From contig NC_010168.1 of the NCBI RefSeq assembly GCF_000018885.1, positions 248,001-312,000 of the forward strand: a stretch of 64,000 nucleotides of DNA. Direction: 5' to 3'. Positions 1 to 7,856 of the stretch are shown here, piece by piece. Source of the stretch: Renibacterium salmoninarum ATCC 33209 (lineage in GTDB: Bacteria; Actinomycetota; Actinomycetes; Actinomycetales; Micrococcaceae). Below the pieces are notes generated by a model. It made no database searches. It was not told where the DNA came from and saw only the letters and a list, made by a program, of their open reading frames with translations. The position numbers were made by a program, and so were the translations under genes. Within the stretch, counting starts at the first letter, position 1. Each line of letters opens with the position of its first letter.

Positions 1-1
1 T

Positions 2-364
2 GAGCAGCAGGGATTTTTGGTCACCCTGGAAGGCACTGCCGCGTTCCGTCCAGTATCGCCGGTGATCTACCTCAAAGTGGTTCAAGGCTTTGATGAGTGC
101 GTGCAGCTACACGAAGAGCTCCAGGCGGGACCTCTTGCCCGCGAGCTTGAATTCCCTTTCCATCCGCACGTCACTGTGGCCCACGATATTTCCGATCCCG
201 GCATGGACGAGGCCGAGCAACGCCTTAGATCCTATCGGGCAAGTTTTCAGGTCGATAGCATGGGGTTGTATGAACACGACGTCGACGGCGTCTGGCAGCT
301 TCAGGAGGAGTTCAGCTTTGGCGGATCTGAACAGAGTGAAAAGGAAGCCGGTAGCTCAGTCTGA
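2..364 (+). CDS. 2'-5' RNA ligase superfamily protein, 5' end outside window
   Basis: The frame is open to the left edge (it reads EQQGFLVTLEGT from base 2), so only the C-terminal part is visible. The HPHVTVAH segment is the second HxTx motif that defines the 2H phosphoesterase / 2'-5' RNA ligase superfamily, whose members hydrolyse or ligate 2'-5' or cyclic phosphate bonds in RNA or nucleotides. The first HxTx motif must lie upstream. The stop lies inside the next gene, whose TTG start at 318 overlaps this one by 47 bases, so the two were probably co-transcribed. The substrate cannot be told from this fragment. Confidence 0.75.
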   Translation, partial: EQQGFLVTLEGTAAFRPVSPVIYLKVVQGFDECVQLHEELQAGPLARELEFPFHPHVTVAHDISDPGMDEAEQRLRSYRASFQVDSMGLYEHDVDGVWQLQEEFSFGGSEQSEKEAGSSV

Positions 365-1349
365 GCAACCGGTACCCACCGATCGGAAAGAACTTGAACG
401 GCGGCTGATCCTGAAACGGATCGATCTGGGCAAGGCAAAACGAAAGGCGCCCGGCGCGCCTGCTCTGCTTCAAGCCAGAGTGCAATTTTGGTTAGCCAAA
501 CTGAATTTGCTGCGGCCTATGCGAGCTTTCCAAACATATTCTTTGCGGCATGGTCCACTGCTGGCCGCGGGCTCGGCCTACAACATGTTCTTCTCAGTCG
601 CCGCCATGCTGGTGGCAGGCTTCTCCATTTTGGGCCTGGTGGCGAATGGCAACAAAGCGCTGCAGGACGCCGTGGTTAAGGCGGTGGCGCAGGCAACTCC
701 AGGCCTCATCAAAATCGGCAGCGGCTTGGCCACGCCAGAGGAACTGTTCAAGTCAACTGAGGGGTTCGGCTGGGCACTGGTGATCTCATGAGTTGCTTTG
801 CTGCTCACTTCTTTGGGCTGGATTGGCGGGTTGCGGGAAGGGATTCGTGGCATTTTTGCTACCGGGCCGCTAGAAGCCAACCCCGTCTTACTGAAGCTCA
901 AAGATGCAGCTACCTTACTGGTGCTGGGTATTCTGTTGGTGGCGACCTCAGTAATAAGCGTTGGCGTGGTTACGGCGCTCGACGGCGTGATGGCGGCCTT
1001 ATCGCTCGATGTTGAGCTGGCGCGTCCAATCACTTACGTTGCGTCTTTTGTGGTGTTGCTACTTTTGGACCTTGCAGTGTGTATGGCGCTTTTCCGATCC
1101 GTCTCTGCTATTCAAATGCCCAGAGTGGCGCTTTGGCAGACTGCGCTGATCGCAGCAGTTGGTTCCACTGTGTTGCGGGCGCTTTCGAGCGTTTTACTGG
1201 CCAACGTCGCCGGGAAGAATCCGCTGTTAGCCCCGTTTTCGGTAATCTTGGGCTTGTTTGTCTGGTTTTACCTGCTGTCTCAGGTGTATTTGATCGCAGC
1301 CGGTTGGGGCACCGTAGCAAAGGCTGACGCCGAGCAACGAGCCAAATAG
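318..1349 (+). pseudogene. YihY/BrkB family membrane protein, interrupted by TGA
   Basis: The start is TTG at 318 (MADLNRVKRK), nine bases after AGGAGG at 303-308. The product would be a roughly 340-residue polytopic membrane protein of the YihY (UPF0761, formerly 'RNase BN') family: the typical N-terminal pattern GPLLAAGSAYNMFFS is followed by five or six hydrophobic segments. An in-frame TGA at 789-791 falls after about 157 codons. The same frame then continues without a shift (VALLLTSLGWIGGLREGIRG) to 1349, so a single nonsense change separates the halves. Family function is not firmly established. Readthrough cannot be excluded, but the many other broken genes here favour a pseudogene. 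Confidence 0.85.
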
Positions 1350-1372
1350 CCCGTTCCCATCCCCCCCCGTTG

Positions 1373-1433
1373 AACGCTGCACCACTTTTGGTTGTTATGA
1401 CGGGCTCATATCGACCAAAAGTGGTGCAGCGTT
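1373..1433. repeat. Long palindrome, family A copy 1
   Basis: Perfect 19-bp arms (1373-1391 and 1415-1433) enclose a 23-base loop. The arm begins AACGCTGCACCACTTTTGG. The same arm sequence recurs at 2240-2308 and, with changes, at 55757-55821. It lies between the end of yihY and the start of mgtC, so it may end yihY transcripts, but a shared arm sequence is not expected of ordinary terminators and suggests a dispersed repeat. Confidence 0.85.
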
Positions 1434-1502
1434 TCGAGAGGATTTGCTCGAGGGATTTTCCGCCCGGAGGCGTAGGTTAGAGCAGGTTTGAAAGGAAGCT
1501 CC

Positions 1503-2228
1503 ATGAACAATGAATTGCCCTACCTGATCAATATTGTGCTCGCGATGGTGCTGTCCTTAGTCATTGGCATCGAACGTGAATACAACCAAAAGCAAGCGGG
1601 TGTCCGCACGCATACTTTAGTGGGCCTTGGCTCAGCGTTGTTCATGGTGGTCTCCAAACACGGGTTTTACGACATTCTGGGACAAACAGGTATTGGTCTG
1701 GACCCGTCGCGCATTGCGGCGCAAATTGTCTCCGGAGTCGGTTTCCTCGGCGCCGGTCTGATCTTTGTCCGTCGCGATGTGGTGCGAGGGCTGACTACAG
1801 CTGCGAGCATTTGGCTGGTGGCCGCCGTCGGAATGGCAGCAGGGGCTGGCATGTTTATCATCGCGCCGGGAGTTGTTTTGGTCTATCTTTTGGTCACCTT
1901 GGGGATTAAACCGTTGACCCAGCGGATGCCACATGCCAAAGGAACTAGGCACAGTATTCGCCTGCGGTACCGTGACGGGCACGGCTTGCTGAGGGACATC
2001 ATTTCTGCGGTGGCCGCGCACGGCATGAAGGTGAGTAATCTTCAGATCCTCAAAAGCGAGCAAATCGAGCTTGACACGGTAGACCGCGTCGAGGATGCTG
2101 GCCGCTTTCAAGACATTGTGCTGGAAGTAGACGGGTCACCCAACGCGGTAGACAACTTGTTGATCGCATTGAGTTCGATCGACGGCGTTCGGCAGATTGC
2201 CTTGGACCGGGAAGACAGCGAAAGCTAA
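1503..2228 (+). CDS. MgtC/SapB family inner-membrane protein
   Basis: This 241-residue membrane protein starts at ATG 1503, preceded by AAGGAAG at 1492-1498. The N-terminal half has several transmembrane helices with the family hallmarks IGIEREY, GVRTHTLVGLGSALF and GVGFLGAGLIF. The C-terminal half, from about residue 135, is a soluble ACT-like domain (IRLRYRDGHGLLRDIISAV). MgtC proteins support growth in low magnesium and inside macrophages, partly by modulating the F1Fo ATPase or phosphate uptake in the species studied; which role applies here is unknown. The gene stands alone between two copies of the same long palindrome and is intact. No Mg2+ riboswitch was recognised upstream. Confidence 0.85.
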   Translation: MNNELPYLINIVLAMVLSLVIGIEREYNQKQAGVRTHTLVGLGSALFMVVSKHGFYDILGQTGIGLDPSRIAAQIVSGVGFLGAGLIFVRRDVVRGLTTAASIWLVAAVGMAAGAGMFIIAPGVVLVYLLVTLGIKPLTQRMPHAKGTRHSIRLRYRDGHGLLRDIISAVAAHGMKVSNLQILKSEQIELDTVDRVEDAGRFQDIVLEVDGSPNAVDNLLIALSSIDGVRQIALDREDSES

Positions 2229-2239
2229 CGAACCTTCCC

Positions 2240-2308
2240 CGAAACGCTGCACCACTTTTGGGCCTTAAAGCACCCTTGATTAAGGCCCAAAAGTGGTGCA
2301 GCGTTTCG
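2240..2308. repeat. Long palindrome, family A copy 2
   Basis: Perfect 29-bp arms (2240-2268 and 2280-2308) enclose an 11-base loop. The outer 19 bases of the arm (AAACGCTGCACCACTTTTGG type) match copy 1 at 1373-1433; the inner GGCCTTAA part is not in copy 1. The element begins 11 bases after the mgtC stop and ends 23 bases before the acetyltransferase start. Confidence 0.9.
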
Positions 2309-2331
2309 AAGGGGGAGCTAGATTTAGTGGG

Positions 2332-2778
2332 ATGGAATACTTCTCGCAACCGCTGAGTCAGATGGAACCTCAAACGCTGTACCGGGTGCTGTGTTTGCGA
2401 GTTGCGGTTTTCGTGGTGGAACAGGGTGCTGCCTATCCGGAGTTAGACGGACGCGATGACGAACCTGGTGCGTTGATGTTCTGGGCAATGCATGAGGGCA
2501 GTGTGCTGGCGACGCTGAGATTACTTGATGAAGGCTCGCAATTCAGAATTGGTCGAGTCGCCACCGCCCTGACTGCGCGTGGCAAAGGTATTGCCGCAGA
2601 ACTTATGCAGCGGGCGGTGGCGGTGGAGACGGCGGCCGGCGGAGAAATCGTTTTGGACGCGCAGACTGACAAGCAGGATTGGTATGCAAAATTTGGTTTT
2701 GCACCAGCCGGTGAAGTCTTTTACGAGGACAACATTGAACATATCCCGATGGCACGGCCCGGGCGCACTGCCAGTTGA
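2332..2778 (+). CDS. GNAT family N-acetyltransferase, ElaA type
   Basis: The product is a 148-residue single-domain acetyltransferase. YRVLCLRVAVFVVEQ near the N-terminus is the ElaA signature, and IGRVATALTARGKGIAAELM (residues about 75-95) holds the acetyl-CoA pyrophosphate-binding loop of GNAT enzymes, though the usual R/Q-x-x-G-x-G/A appears as ARGKGIA. The substrate is unknown. ATG 2332 is the only good start after the palindrome; the likely ribosome site GGGGGAG at 2311-2317 is rather far (14 bases). It is convergent with the patatin gene. Confidence 0.8.
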   Translation: MEYFSQPLSQMEPQTLYRVLCLRVAVFVVEQGAAYPELDGRDDEPGALMFWAMHEGSVLATLRLLDEGSQFRIGRVATALTARGKGIAAELMQRAVAVETAAGGEIVLDAQTDKQDWYAKFGFAPAGEVFYEDNIEHIPMARPGRTAS

Positions 2779-2802
2779 CCTACTATCGGATTTCCACCGG
2801 TA

Positions 2803-3771
2803 TCAGCGCCAGAATCCCTCGATACTTTTAGCGAGGACCTGCGCCTGCTCGTAACCGGCTTGGGCGGCGGCTGGACGCAGTGACAAATTCATTGCGTTTG
2901 TGCCGAACATATGCTCGGATTGACTGTCCGGATATATGGTTTCAACGCCACTGCCACCCACCCGTAACTCTTCGATCTGAGTTGCCAAATGCATGCCCCA
3001 CTCCACTGGAGTCCGGGACCTGCCGCCAAAGGGCGACAGCACCAGAACTCGTGCGTATCCGGTGGCTAGATCAGCATTCTCAGCATTGGTCCGGTAACCG
3101 CCGTCAATAAACCGGGTGTTACCGATTCGGTAGGCGAAACCACCAGCGCAACTTGCCGCGACGGCGTCGGCTAGATCCACGCCACTGTGACTGTCGAACG
3201 CTACCGGTTCGCCGGTATCCGCATCAACCGCCGTGATGAGCACCCTTTGTGCCGGCCATTGCTGCTGCGGCAATCGGGCTGCGACCGTAGCGCGCCATCG
3301 TGATTGGGTGGGGGCATCGGATGACGCGGCTAATGCAAGCGCAGATGCCCCCATTTGGCGCCGCATATCGGCTACATCGTGCGCAGCCGCTATCACCTCA
3401 CTAGTCCTGCGCATGTGATCCGGGACCGAGCTGAACACGCCGGGAGGCCCTTGCTCAGGTTTGGCGGCAACTGGCGCGGACTGTTGTGGCGTTGCGGCGG
3501 ATAAGATACTGGCGAAGAGTTGGCTCGGACTGACGCCGGTAATCTGAGCCGCCGCTGTTGATCCAGCCGAAGTACCGGCAATGAGATCGGCTTCAGTGAG
3601 GTCTATTCCGGCGTCAAACAGGCCAGCGATCATACCAATCAGCCACGCATTGCCTGTTGAGCCGCCGCCGAGAACTAATGCTCGCTGACGGTCCGGTTCA
3701 GCCGATATTTGCGCTGCTTTGCTGGACGCCGTGGACGTTGATGAGGGAGTAGAAAAAGATGTTGTTTTCAT
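2803..3771 (-). CDS. Patatin-like phospholipase family protein
   Basis: The product is 322 residues. After a Ser/Thr/Ala-rich N-terminal 25 residues come the patatin elements in order: the oxyanion-hole loop LVLGGGSTGNAW, the nucleophile elbow GTSAG, and the Asp of the Ser-Asp dyad in FIDGGYRTN. Patatin-like proteins are acyl hydrolases acting on phospholipids or other lipids; some are secreted effectors, but no signal peptide is evident here. ATG 3771 has AAAGG a few bases upstream. A very short ORF with a perfect ribosome site lies just upstream (3819-3878). The substrate is unknown. Confidence 0.85.
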   Translation of the reverse strand: MKTTSFSTPSSTSTASSKAAQISAEPDRQRALVLGGGSTGNAWLIGMIAGLFDAGIDLTEADLIAGTSAGSTAAAQITGVSPSQLFASILSAATPQQSAPVAAKPEQGPPGVFSSVPDHMRRTSEVIAAAHDVADMRRQMGASALALAASSDAPTQSRWRATVAARLPQQQWPAQRVLITAVDADTGEPVAFDSHSGVDLADAVAASCAGGFAYRIGNTRFIDGGYRTNAENADLATGYARVLVLSPFGGRSRTPVEWGMHLATQIEELRVGGSGVETIYPDSQSEHMFGTNAMNLSLRPAAAQAGYEQAQVLAKSIEGFWR

Positions 3772-3818
3772 GGGAGTCGCCTTTCGCGATGAGCCTATTC
3801 GGCGCTCCCAGTGGCGAC

Positions 3819-3878
3819 TTAGTTCAGCCGCGCGATCGTGGACTGCAGGGGAGCGCCCACTATGGATACTGCGTTCAT
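3819..3878 (-). CDS. Putative 19-codon leader ORF upstream of the patatin gene
   Basis: ATG at 3878 opens a 19-codon frame (MNAVSIVGAPLQSTIARLN, then TAA) preceded by CAGGAGGTGAGACCC, a nearly ideal match to the 16S anti-Shine-Dalgarno sequence at ideal spacing. It ends 47 bases before the patatin start. It could be a regulatory leader peptide, a real small protein, or the remnant of a larger gene that lost its body; no Trp, His or Leu codon run points to classical attenuation. Nothing recognisable in the peptide. Confidence 0.4.
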   Translation of the reverse strand: MNAVSIVGAPLQSTIARLN

Positions 3879-3948
3879 GGGTCTCACCTCCTGCCGATTG
3901 ATCACGATCACCGGAAAACTATCACGCGCACACCATAGTGCGCAAGCA

Positions 3949-3992
3949 CAAGGATGTCCCGCCGAGTTCATTGACTCAACGGGACATCCTTG
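3949..3992 (-). terminator. Hairpin after the sdh operon
   Basis: Arms of 13 bp (CAAGGATGTCCCG at 3949-3961 and its complement at 3980-3992) with an 18-base loop lie 15 bases beyond the sdhB stop, reading leftward. It probably terminates the sdh transcript, although no strong U-run follows. The ATGTCCC core is also present in the hairpin at 32288-32323. Confidence 0.6.
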
Positions 3993-4006
3993 GCGCTAAA
4001 AACGAA

Positions 4007-4819
4007 TTAGATCTGACGAGCCAAAATGGCCTGTTTAACCTCTGAGATTGCCTTCGTGACCTGAATGCCGCGTGGGCAAGCCTCCGAGCAGTTGAAGGTG
4101 GTTCGGCAGCGCCAAACGCCTTCTTTGTCATTGAGGATCTCTAAACGCATGTCGCCAGCATCATCGCGAGAATCGAAGATGAAGCGGTGCGCGTTGACAA
4201 TTGCGGCCGGGCCAAAGTACTGACCGTCAGTCCAAAATACGGGGCAGCTCGAGGTGCACGCCGCACACAAGATGCACTTGGTGGTGTCATCGAAGCGCTC
4301 GCGGTCCTCAGCAGACTGCAAACGCTCTTTGGTCGGCTCGTGGCCCTTGTTGATCAGGAACGGCATGATCTCGCGGTAAGACTGGAAGAACGGCTCCATG
4401 TCCACAATGAGATCTTTTTCCACCGGAAGGCCCTTAATCGGCTCAACCGTAATTGGCTTCTTGGTATCCAGATCTTTCAACAAGGTTTTGCAAGCCAAGC
4501 GGTTACGGCCGTTAATGCGCATTGCATCAGAACCGCAGACGCCGTGAGCGCAAGAGCGGCGGAAAGACAGGGTGCCGTCGTGCTCCCATTTGATCTTGTG
4601 CAAGGCATCTAGCACGCGGTCGGTGCCGTACATGGTGAGCTTCCACTCGTCCCAGTGCGCTTCTTCGCCGTCGGCGCCGCCAGCTTCCGGATTGTAGCGA
4701 CGCACCTTGAGCGTAATGTCGAAGGTGGGGATTTTGCCGCCGCCGCCAACACTTGCTGGGAGTTCAATTTTCGACGCCGGCTCCGGTGCGGTTTCAGCGG
4801 TTTCAATTGTGCTAGTCAT
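4007..4819 (-). CDS. sdhB: Succinate dehydrogenase iron-sulfur subunit
   Basis: The 270-residue protein carries electrons from SdhA to the membrane quinone. Visible are the plant-type [2Fe-2S] ligands (SCAHGVCGSDAM then NRLACKTL), the second-cluster motif CILCAACTSSCPVFW, and CSEACPRGI. The second Cys of the first motif (CGSC in many homologues) is CGSD here, a known variant in this subunit. ATG 4819 overlaps the sdhA stop by one base (TAATG), implying translational coupling. It is the last gene of sdhCDAB and is intact. Confidence 0.96.
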   Translation of the reverse strand: MTSTIETAETAPEPASKIELPASVGGGGKIPTFDITLKVRRYNPEAGGADGEEAHWDEWKLTMYGTDRVLDALHKIKWEHDGTLSFRRSCAHGVCGSDAMRINGRNRLACKTLLKDLDTKKPITVEPIKGLPVEKDLIVDMEPFFQSYREIMPFLINKGHEPTKERLQSAEDRERFDDTTKCILCAACTSSCPVFWTDGQYFGPAAIVNAHRFIFDSRDDAGDMRLEILNDKEGVWRCRTTFNCSEACPRGIQVTKAISEVKQAILARQI

Positions 4820-6585
4820 TAGTACTTCCTCACCATTGGCTCATAGCGGGTGAAAATAACCGGCTTAGTATCCAAACGAATGCCGGCGATGTGCTCAGTT
4901 TCGGCACCTTCGTCCAGATAAGCCATTGAGTGCTTCATGAATTTCTCGTCGTTGCGATCCGGGAAGTCTTCGCGGGAGTGGCCGCCACGAGATTCTTCGC
5001 GGTGTAGTGCCGCGACCGTCATAACTTTGGCCAGTTCGAGCAAGAAGCCCAGTTCAACAGCCTCAAGCAGATCCAGGTTGAATCGCTTGCCTTTGTCTTG
5101 AACGGTGATTCGTTGGTATCGCTCTTCGAGCTTTGCAATATCGCTCAATGCCAAGTTCAGCGTGTCTGCTGAACGGAATACCTGCATATTGGCATCCATC
5201 GAGTCCTGCAGATCTTTACGGATCAGCGCGACTTTCTCACCGCCGTCGGACGTACGAACGTGATCCAGCATGCCCAAGGTGCAGGCCTCAGGGTCTTCGG
5301 GTAGCTCCACAAAATCAGCGCCCTTGGCGTATTCTGCGGCCGAAATACCGGCGCGCTTACCGAAAACGTTGATGTCTAGCAGCGAGTTGGTGCCCAGACG
5401 GTTTGATCCGTGCACGGAAACGCAGGCAACCTCACCGGCGGCAAACAGCCCAGGGATCACAGTGTCGTTGTCCTGAAGAACTTCAGCCGAGATGTTGGTG
5501 GGAATGCCGCCCATGGCGTAGTGCGCGGTGGGGAAGACAGGCACCGGCTCGGTGAACGGTTCCACACCAAGGTAGGTGCGGGCGAACTCGGTAATGTCGG
5601 GGAGCTTGGCTTCGATGTGCGCCGGCTCCAAGTGAGTCAAGTCCAACAACACGTAGTCCTTGTTCGGGCCGCAGCCACGACCCTCGCGGACTTCGTTAGC
5701 CATTGATCGGGCAACGATGTCGCGGGGTGCCAAGTCCTTGATGGTTGGCGCATAGCGTTCCATGAACCGCTCGCCCTCGGAGTTACGCAAAATTGCGCCT
5801 TCACCACGGGCCGCCTCAGAAAGTAGGATTCCCAGTCCAGCCAAACCGGTCGGATGGAACTGGAAGAACTCCATGTCTTCTAACGGGATGCCGCGGCGGA
5901 AAGCGATTGCCATTCCGTCACCGGTCAGAGTGTGTGCGTTCGAGGTGGTCTTGAAGACCTTGCCGGTGCCGCCCGAGGCGAAAACTACGGATTTTGCTTG
6001 GAATACGTGTAGCTCGCCACTGGCTAGATCGTAGCTAACCACACCGGAAACACGTTTTTGGCCGGTTTCCTCATCGACTACTGTGAGCAGGTCCAAAACG
6101 TAGTACTCGTTGTAGAACTCCACGTTGTGCTTGACGCAGTTTTGATACAACGTCTGCAGAATCATGTGGCCCGTGCGGTCTGCTGCGTAACAGGCGCGGC
6201 GGACGGGTGCCTTGCCGTGATCGCGGGTGTGGCCGCCGAAACGGCGTTGGTCGATCCGGCCTTCGGGTGTGCGGTTGAACGGCAGCCCCATTTTTTCCAA
6301 GTCGAGCACTGCGTCAATGGCCTCTTTTGCCATGACCTCAGCAGCGTCCTGGTCAACTAGGTAGTCACCGCCTTTGACGGTGTCGAAGGTGTGCCATTCC
6401 CAGTTATCCTCTTCGACGTTCGCCAGTGCCGCGCACATACCGCCCTGAGCGGCACCAGTGTGCGAACGCGTCGGATACAACTTGGTCAGCACCGCGGTCC
6501 GTGCTCGTTGGCCGGACTCGATAGCTGCACGCATGCCAGCCCCGCCCGCACCGACGATCACTACGTCGTATTTGTGAACCTGCAT
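4819..6585 (-). CDS. sdhA: Succinate dehydrogenase flavoprotein subunit
   Basis: The 588-residue catalytic subunit oxidises succinate to fumarate in the TCA cycle with covalently bound FAD. The N-terminal dinucleotide fold VIVGAGGAGMRAAIE, the FAD-linking His region RSHTGAAQGGMCAAL, the substrate region HPTGLAG and the GRGCGPNKDYV capping-domain segment are all present, as is a complete C-terminal helical domain ending FTRYEPMVRKY. Length is normal. It follows sdhD after about 95 bases in the order C-D-A-B. Confidence 0.97.
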   Translation of the reverse strand: MQVHKYDVVIVGAGGAGMRAAIESGQRARTAVLTKLYPTRSHTGAAQGGMCAALANVEEDNWEWHTFDTVKGGDYLVDQDAAEVMAKEAIDAVLDLEKMGLPFNRTPEGRIDQRRFGGHTRDHGKAPVRRACYAADRTGHMILQTLYQNCVKHNVEFYNEYYVLDLLTVVDEETGQKRVSGVVSYDLASGELHVFQAKSVVFASGGTGKVFKTTSNAHTLTGDGMAIAFRRGIPLEDMEFFQFHPTGLAGLGILLSEAARGEGAILRNSEGERFMERYAPTIKDLAPRDIVARSMANEVREGRGCGPNKDYVLLDLTHLEPAHIEAKLPDITEFARTYLGVEPFTEPVPVFPTAHYAMGGIPTNISAEVLQDNDTVIPGLFAAGEVACVSVHGSNRLGTNSLLDINVFGKRAGISAAEYAKGADFVELPEDPEACTLGMLDHVRTSDGGEKVALIRKDLQDSMDANMQVFRSADTLNLALSDIAKLEERYQRITVQDKGKRFNLDLLEAVELGFLLELAKVMTVAALHREESRGGHSREDFPDRNDEKFMKHSMAYLDEGAETEHIAGIRLDTKPVIFTRYEPMVRKY

Positions 6586-6679
6586 ACTGTGAAACTCCTC
6601 TGTGGAACCGTACTTGGTGTGTAAGACCGAGTGAGGCCGAGCGAAAAACTAAGGGCCAAACAGCGAAAGCGATGGCCTA

Positions 6680-7156
6680 CTAAGGTACTGGGCAGAAGCT
6701 GCCAGGTAGCGGCAAGCCATCGGAACCAACGACGCAAGGATCAAAGGTGAAAATCACCAGGGTACCCAGGGTAATGATGACGACGGTAGCCACGTAGAGC
6801 ACGGTCTTCAAGGCAATTCGAGTACCGGTCTTTTCTGCGTAATCGTTGATGATGGTTCGCACGCCGTTAGTGCCGTGCAGCATCGCCAGCCAAAGCATCA
6901 GCAGATCCCAGATCTGCCAGAACGGGCTTGCCCATTTACCGGCAACGAAGCCGAAATCAATGGCGTGCACACCTTCGCCGACCATCAGGTTGACGAAGAG
7001 GTGACCGAAGATGAGGACGATCAAAATTACGCCGGACAAACGCATGAATAACCAGGCGAACATCTCAAACTTTGAGCCCGAGCCTTTATTCCGGTTGTAA
7101 TTGATTCCGGACTTTCCCGTGGCCTTTGCGCTACGTGGGGCTTCAATAGCAGTCAT
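6680..7156 (-). CDS. sdhD: Succinate dehydrogenase hydrophobic membrane anchor subunit
   Basis: The 158-residue protein has three transmembrane helices (about residues 35-58, 79-101 and 115-137) and helps bind haem b and the quinone. The start is ATG 7156 (MTAIEAPRSAK), one base after the sdhC stop and after GGGAGGTCA; a longer reading to 7189 would run back into sdhC and is not favoured. A His in the second helix region (LAMLHGTNGVRTI) is the expected haem ligand. A single membrane-anchor gene pair with one haem is typical of actinobacterial SDH. Confidence 0.9.
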   Translation of the reverse strand: MTAIEAPRSAKATGKSGINYNRNKGSGSKFEMFAWLFMRLSGVILIVLIFGHLFVNLMVGEGVHAIDFGFVAGKWASPFWQIWDLLMLWLAMLHGTNGVRTIINDYAEKTGTRIALKTVLYVATVVIITLGTLVIFTFDPCVVGSDGLPLPGSFCPVP

Positions 7157-7157
7157 A

Positions 7158-7550
7158 TTAGTGACCTCCCCACAGTGGTGGAAGAACAATACTCAATTGG
7201 CGAATTAAGAAGGGAACCATGGTGATGACCCAAAGCCCTAAGACGCCCCAAAGCAATTGCCGCTGGTATTTGGGGCCCTTTTTCCAGAAGTCGACCGCGA
7301 TGATTCGTAAGCCGTTGAAAGCATGGAACACAATGGCGGCGACCAACGCGGCTTCACCCAGGCCCATTAACGGATTCTTGTAGGTGCCGATCACGGCATC
7401 GTATGCTTCGGGTGATACCCGTACCAGGGACGTGTCCAACACGTGCACCAGCAGGAAAAAGAAAATCACCACGCCGGTGACTCGGTGCGCCACCCATGAC
7501 CACATGCCCTCACGGCCGCGGTACAGGGTGCTAGCTGGTTTCGTCGGCAC
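7158..7550 (-). CDS. sdhC: Succinate dehydrogenase cytochrome b556 subunit
   Basis: The start chosen is GTG 7550 (MPTKPASTLYRGREGMWSWV), seven bases after AGGAGGT; an upstream ATG at 7616 has no such site. The 130-residue product has three membrane helices and the SdhC features REGMWSWVAHRVTGV and a conserved His in VFHAFNGLRII that should ligate haem. It is the first gene of the operon. Confidence 0.92.
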   Translation of the reverse strand: MPTKPASTLYRGREGMWSWVAHRVTGVVIFFFLLVHVLDTSLVRVSPEAYDAVIGTYKNPLMGLGEAALVAAIVFHAFNGLRIIAVDFWKKGPKYQRQLLWGVLGLWVITMVPFLIRQLSIVLPPLWGGH

Positions 7551-7651
7551 TGAATAAACCTCCTGGTAGTGCAACTGCAGGCAACTATTGCTGAGCGGCG
7601 TATCGCGCTCGGACAAGATTCATTCCGCAGCCGCGCTAGTTCAGCTAACTC

Positions 7652-7696
7652 AAGCCTAAATCTAGGCTTCGCTCACAGCTTACTCAACTTAGGCTT
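7652..7696 (-). promoter_or_regulatory. Palindrome plus extra half-site upstream of sdhC
   Basis: AAGCCTA (7652-7658) and TAGGCTT (7663-7669) form an 18-bp palindrome, and TTAGGCTT recurs at 7689-7696, all about 100-145 bases upstream of sdhC in the divergent sdhC/manC region. The half-site resembles the TTAGG/AGCCTAA core of DtxR/IdeR iron-regulator boxes. Iron control of the iron-rich SDH complex would be plausible, but this is a resemblance only. The rest of 7551-7856 holds no gene that I can see. Confidence 0.35.
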
Positions 7697-7856
7697 CCCT
7701 TCCTTTTTGCAGCAGGTCACAATTACCGTGTCTGAGCCCGTAAAGCAGTGATCTGAGCAACAGAATTACTGCTTTTTCCGGTCAAATTTTTGGATTAGCT
7801 GTGCGACTGCCTGGAAATCGAGGGTATTTCCTCCGCGTCCGCTAAAGTGGTCCGCA

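Noticed and set aside
578-1033. Open frame on the minus strand across the yihY stop
   Set aside because: Ser/Thr/Pro-rich translation without a motif; the plus strand reads as the two halves of a membrane protein.
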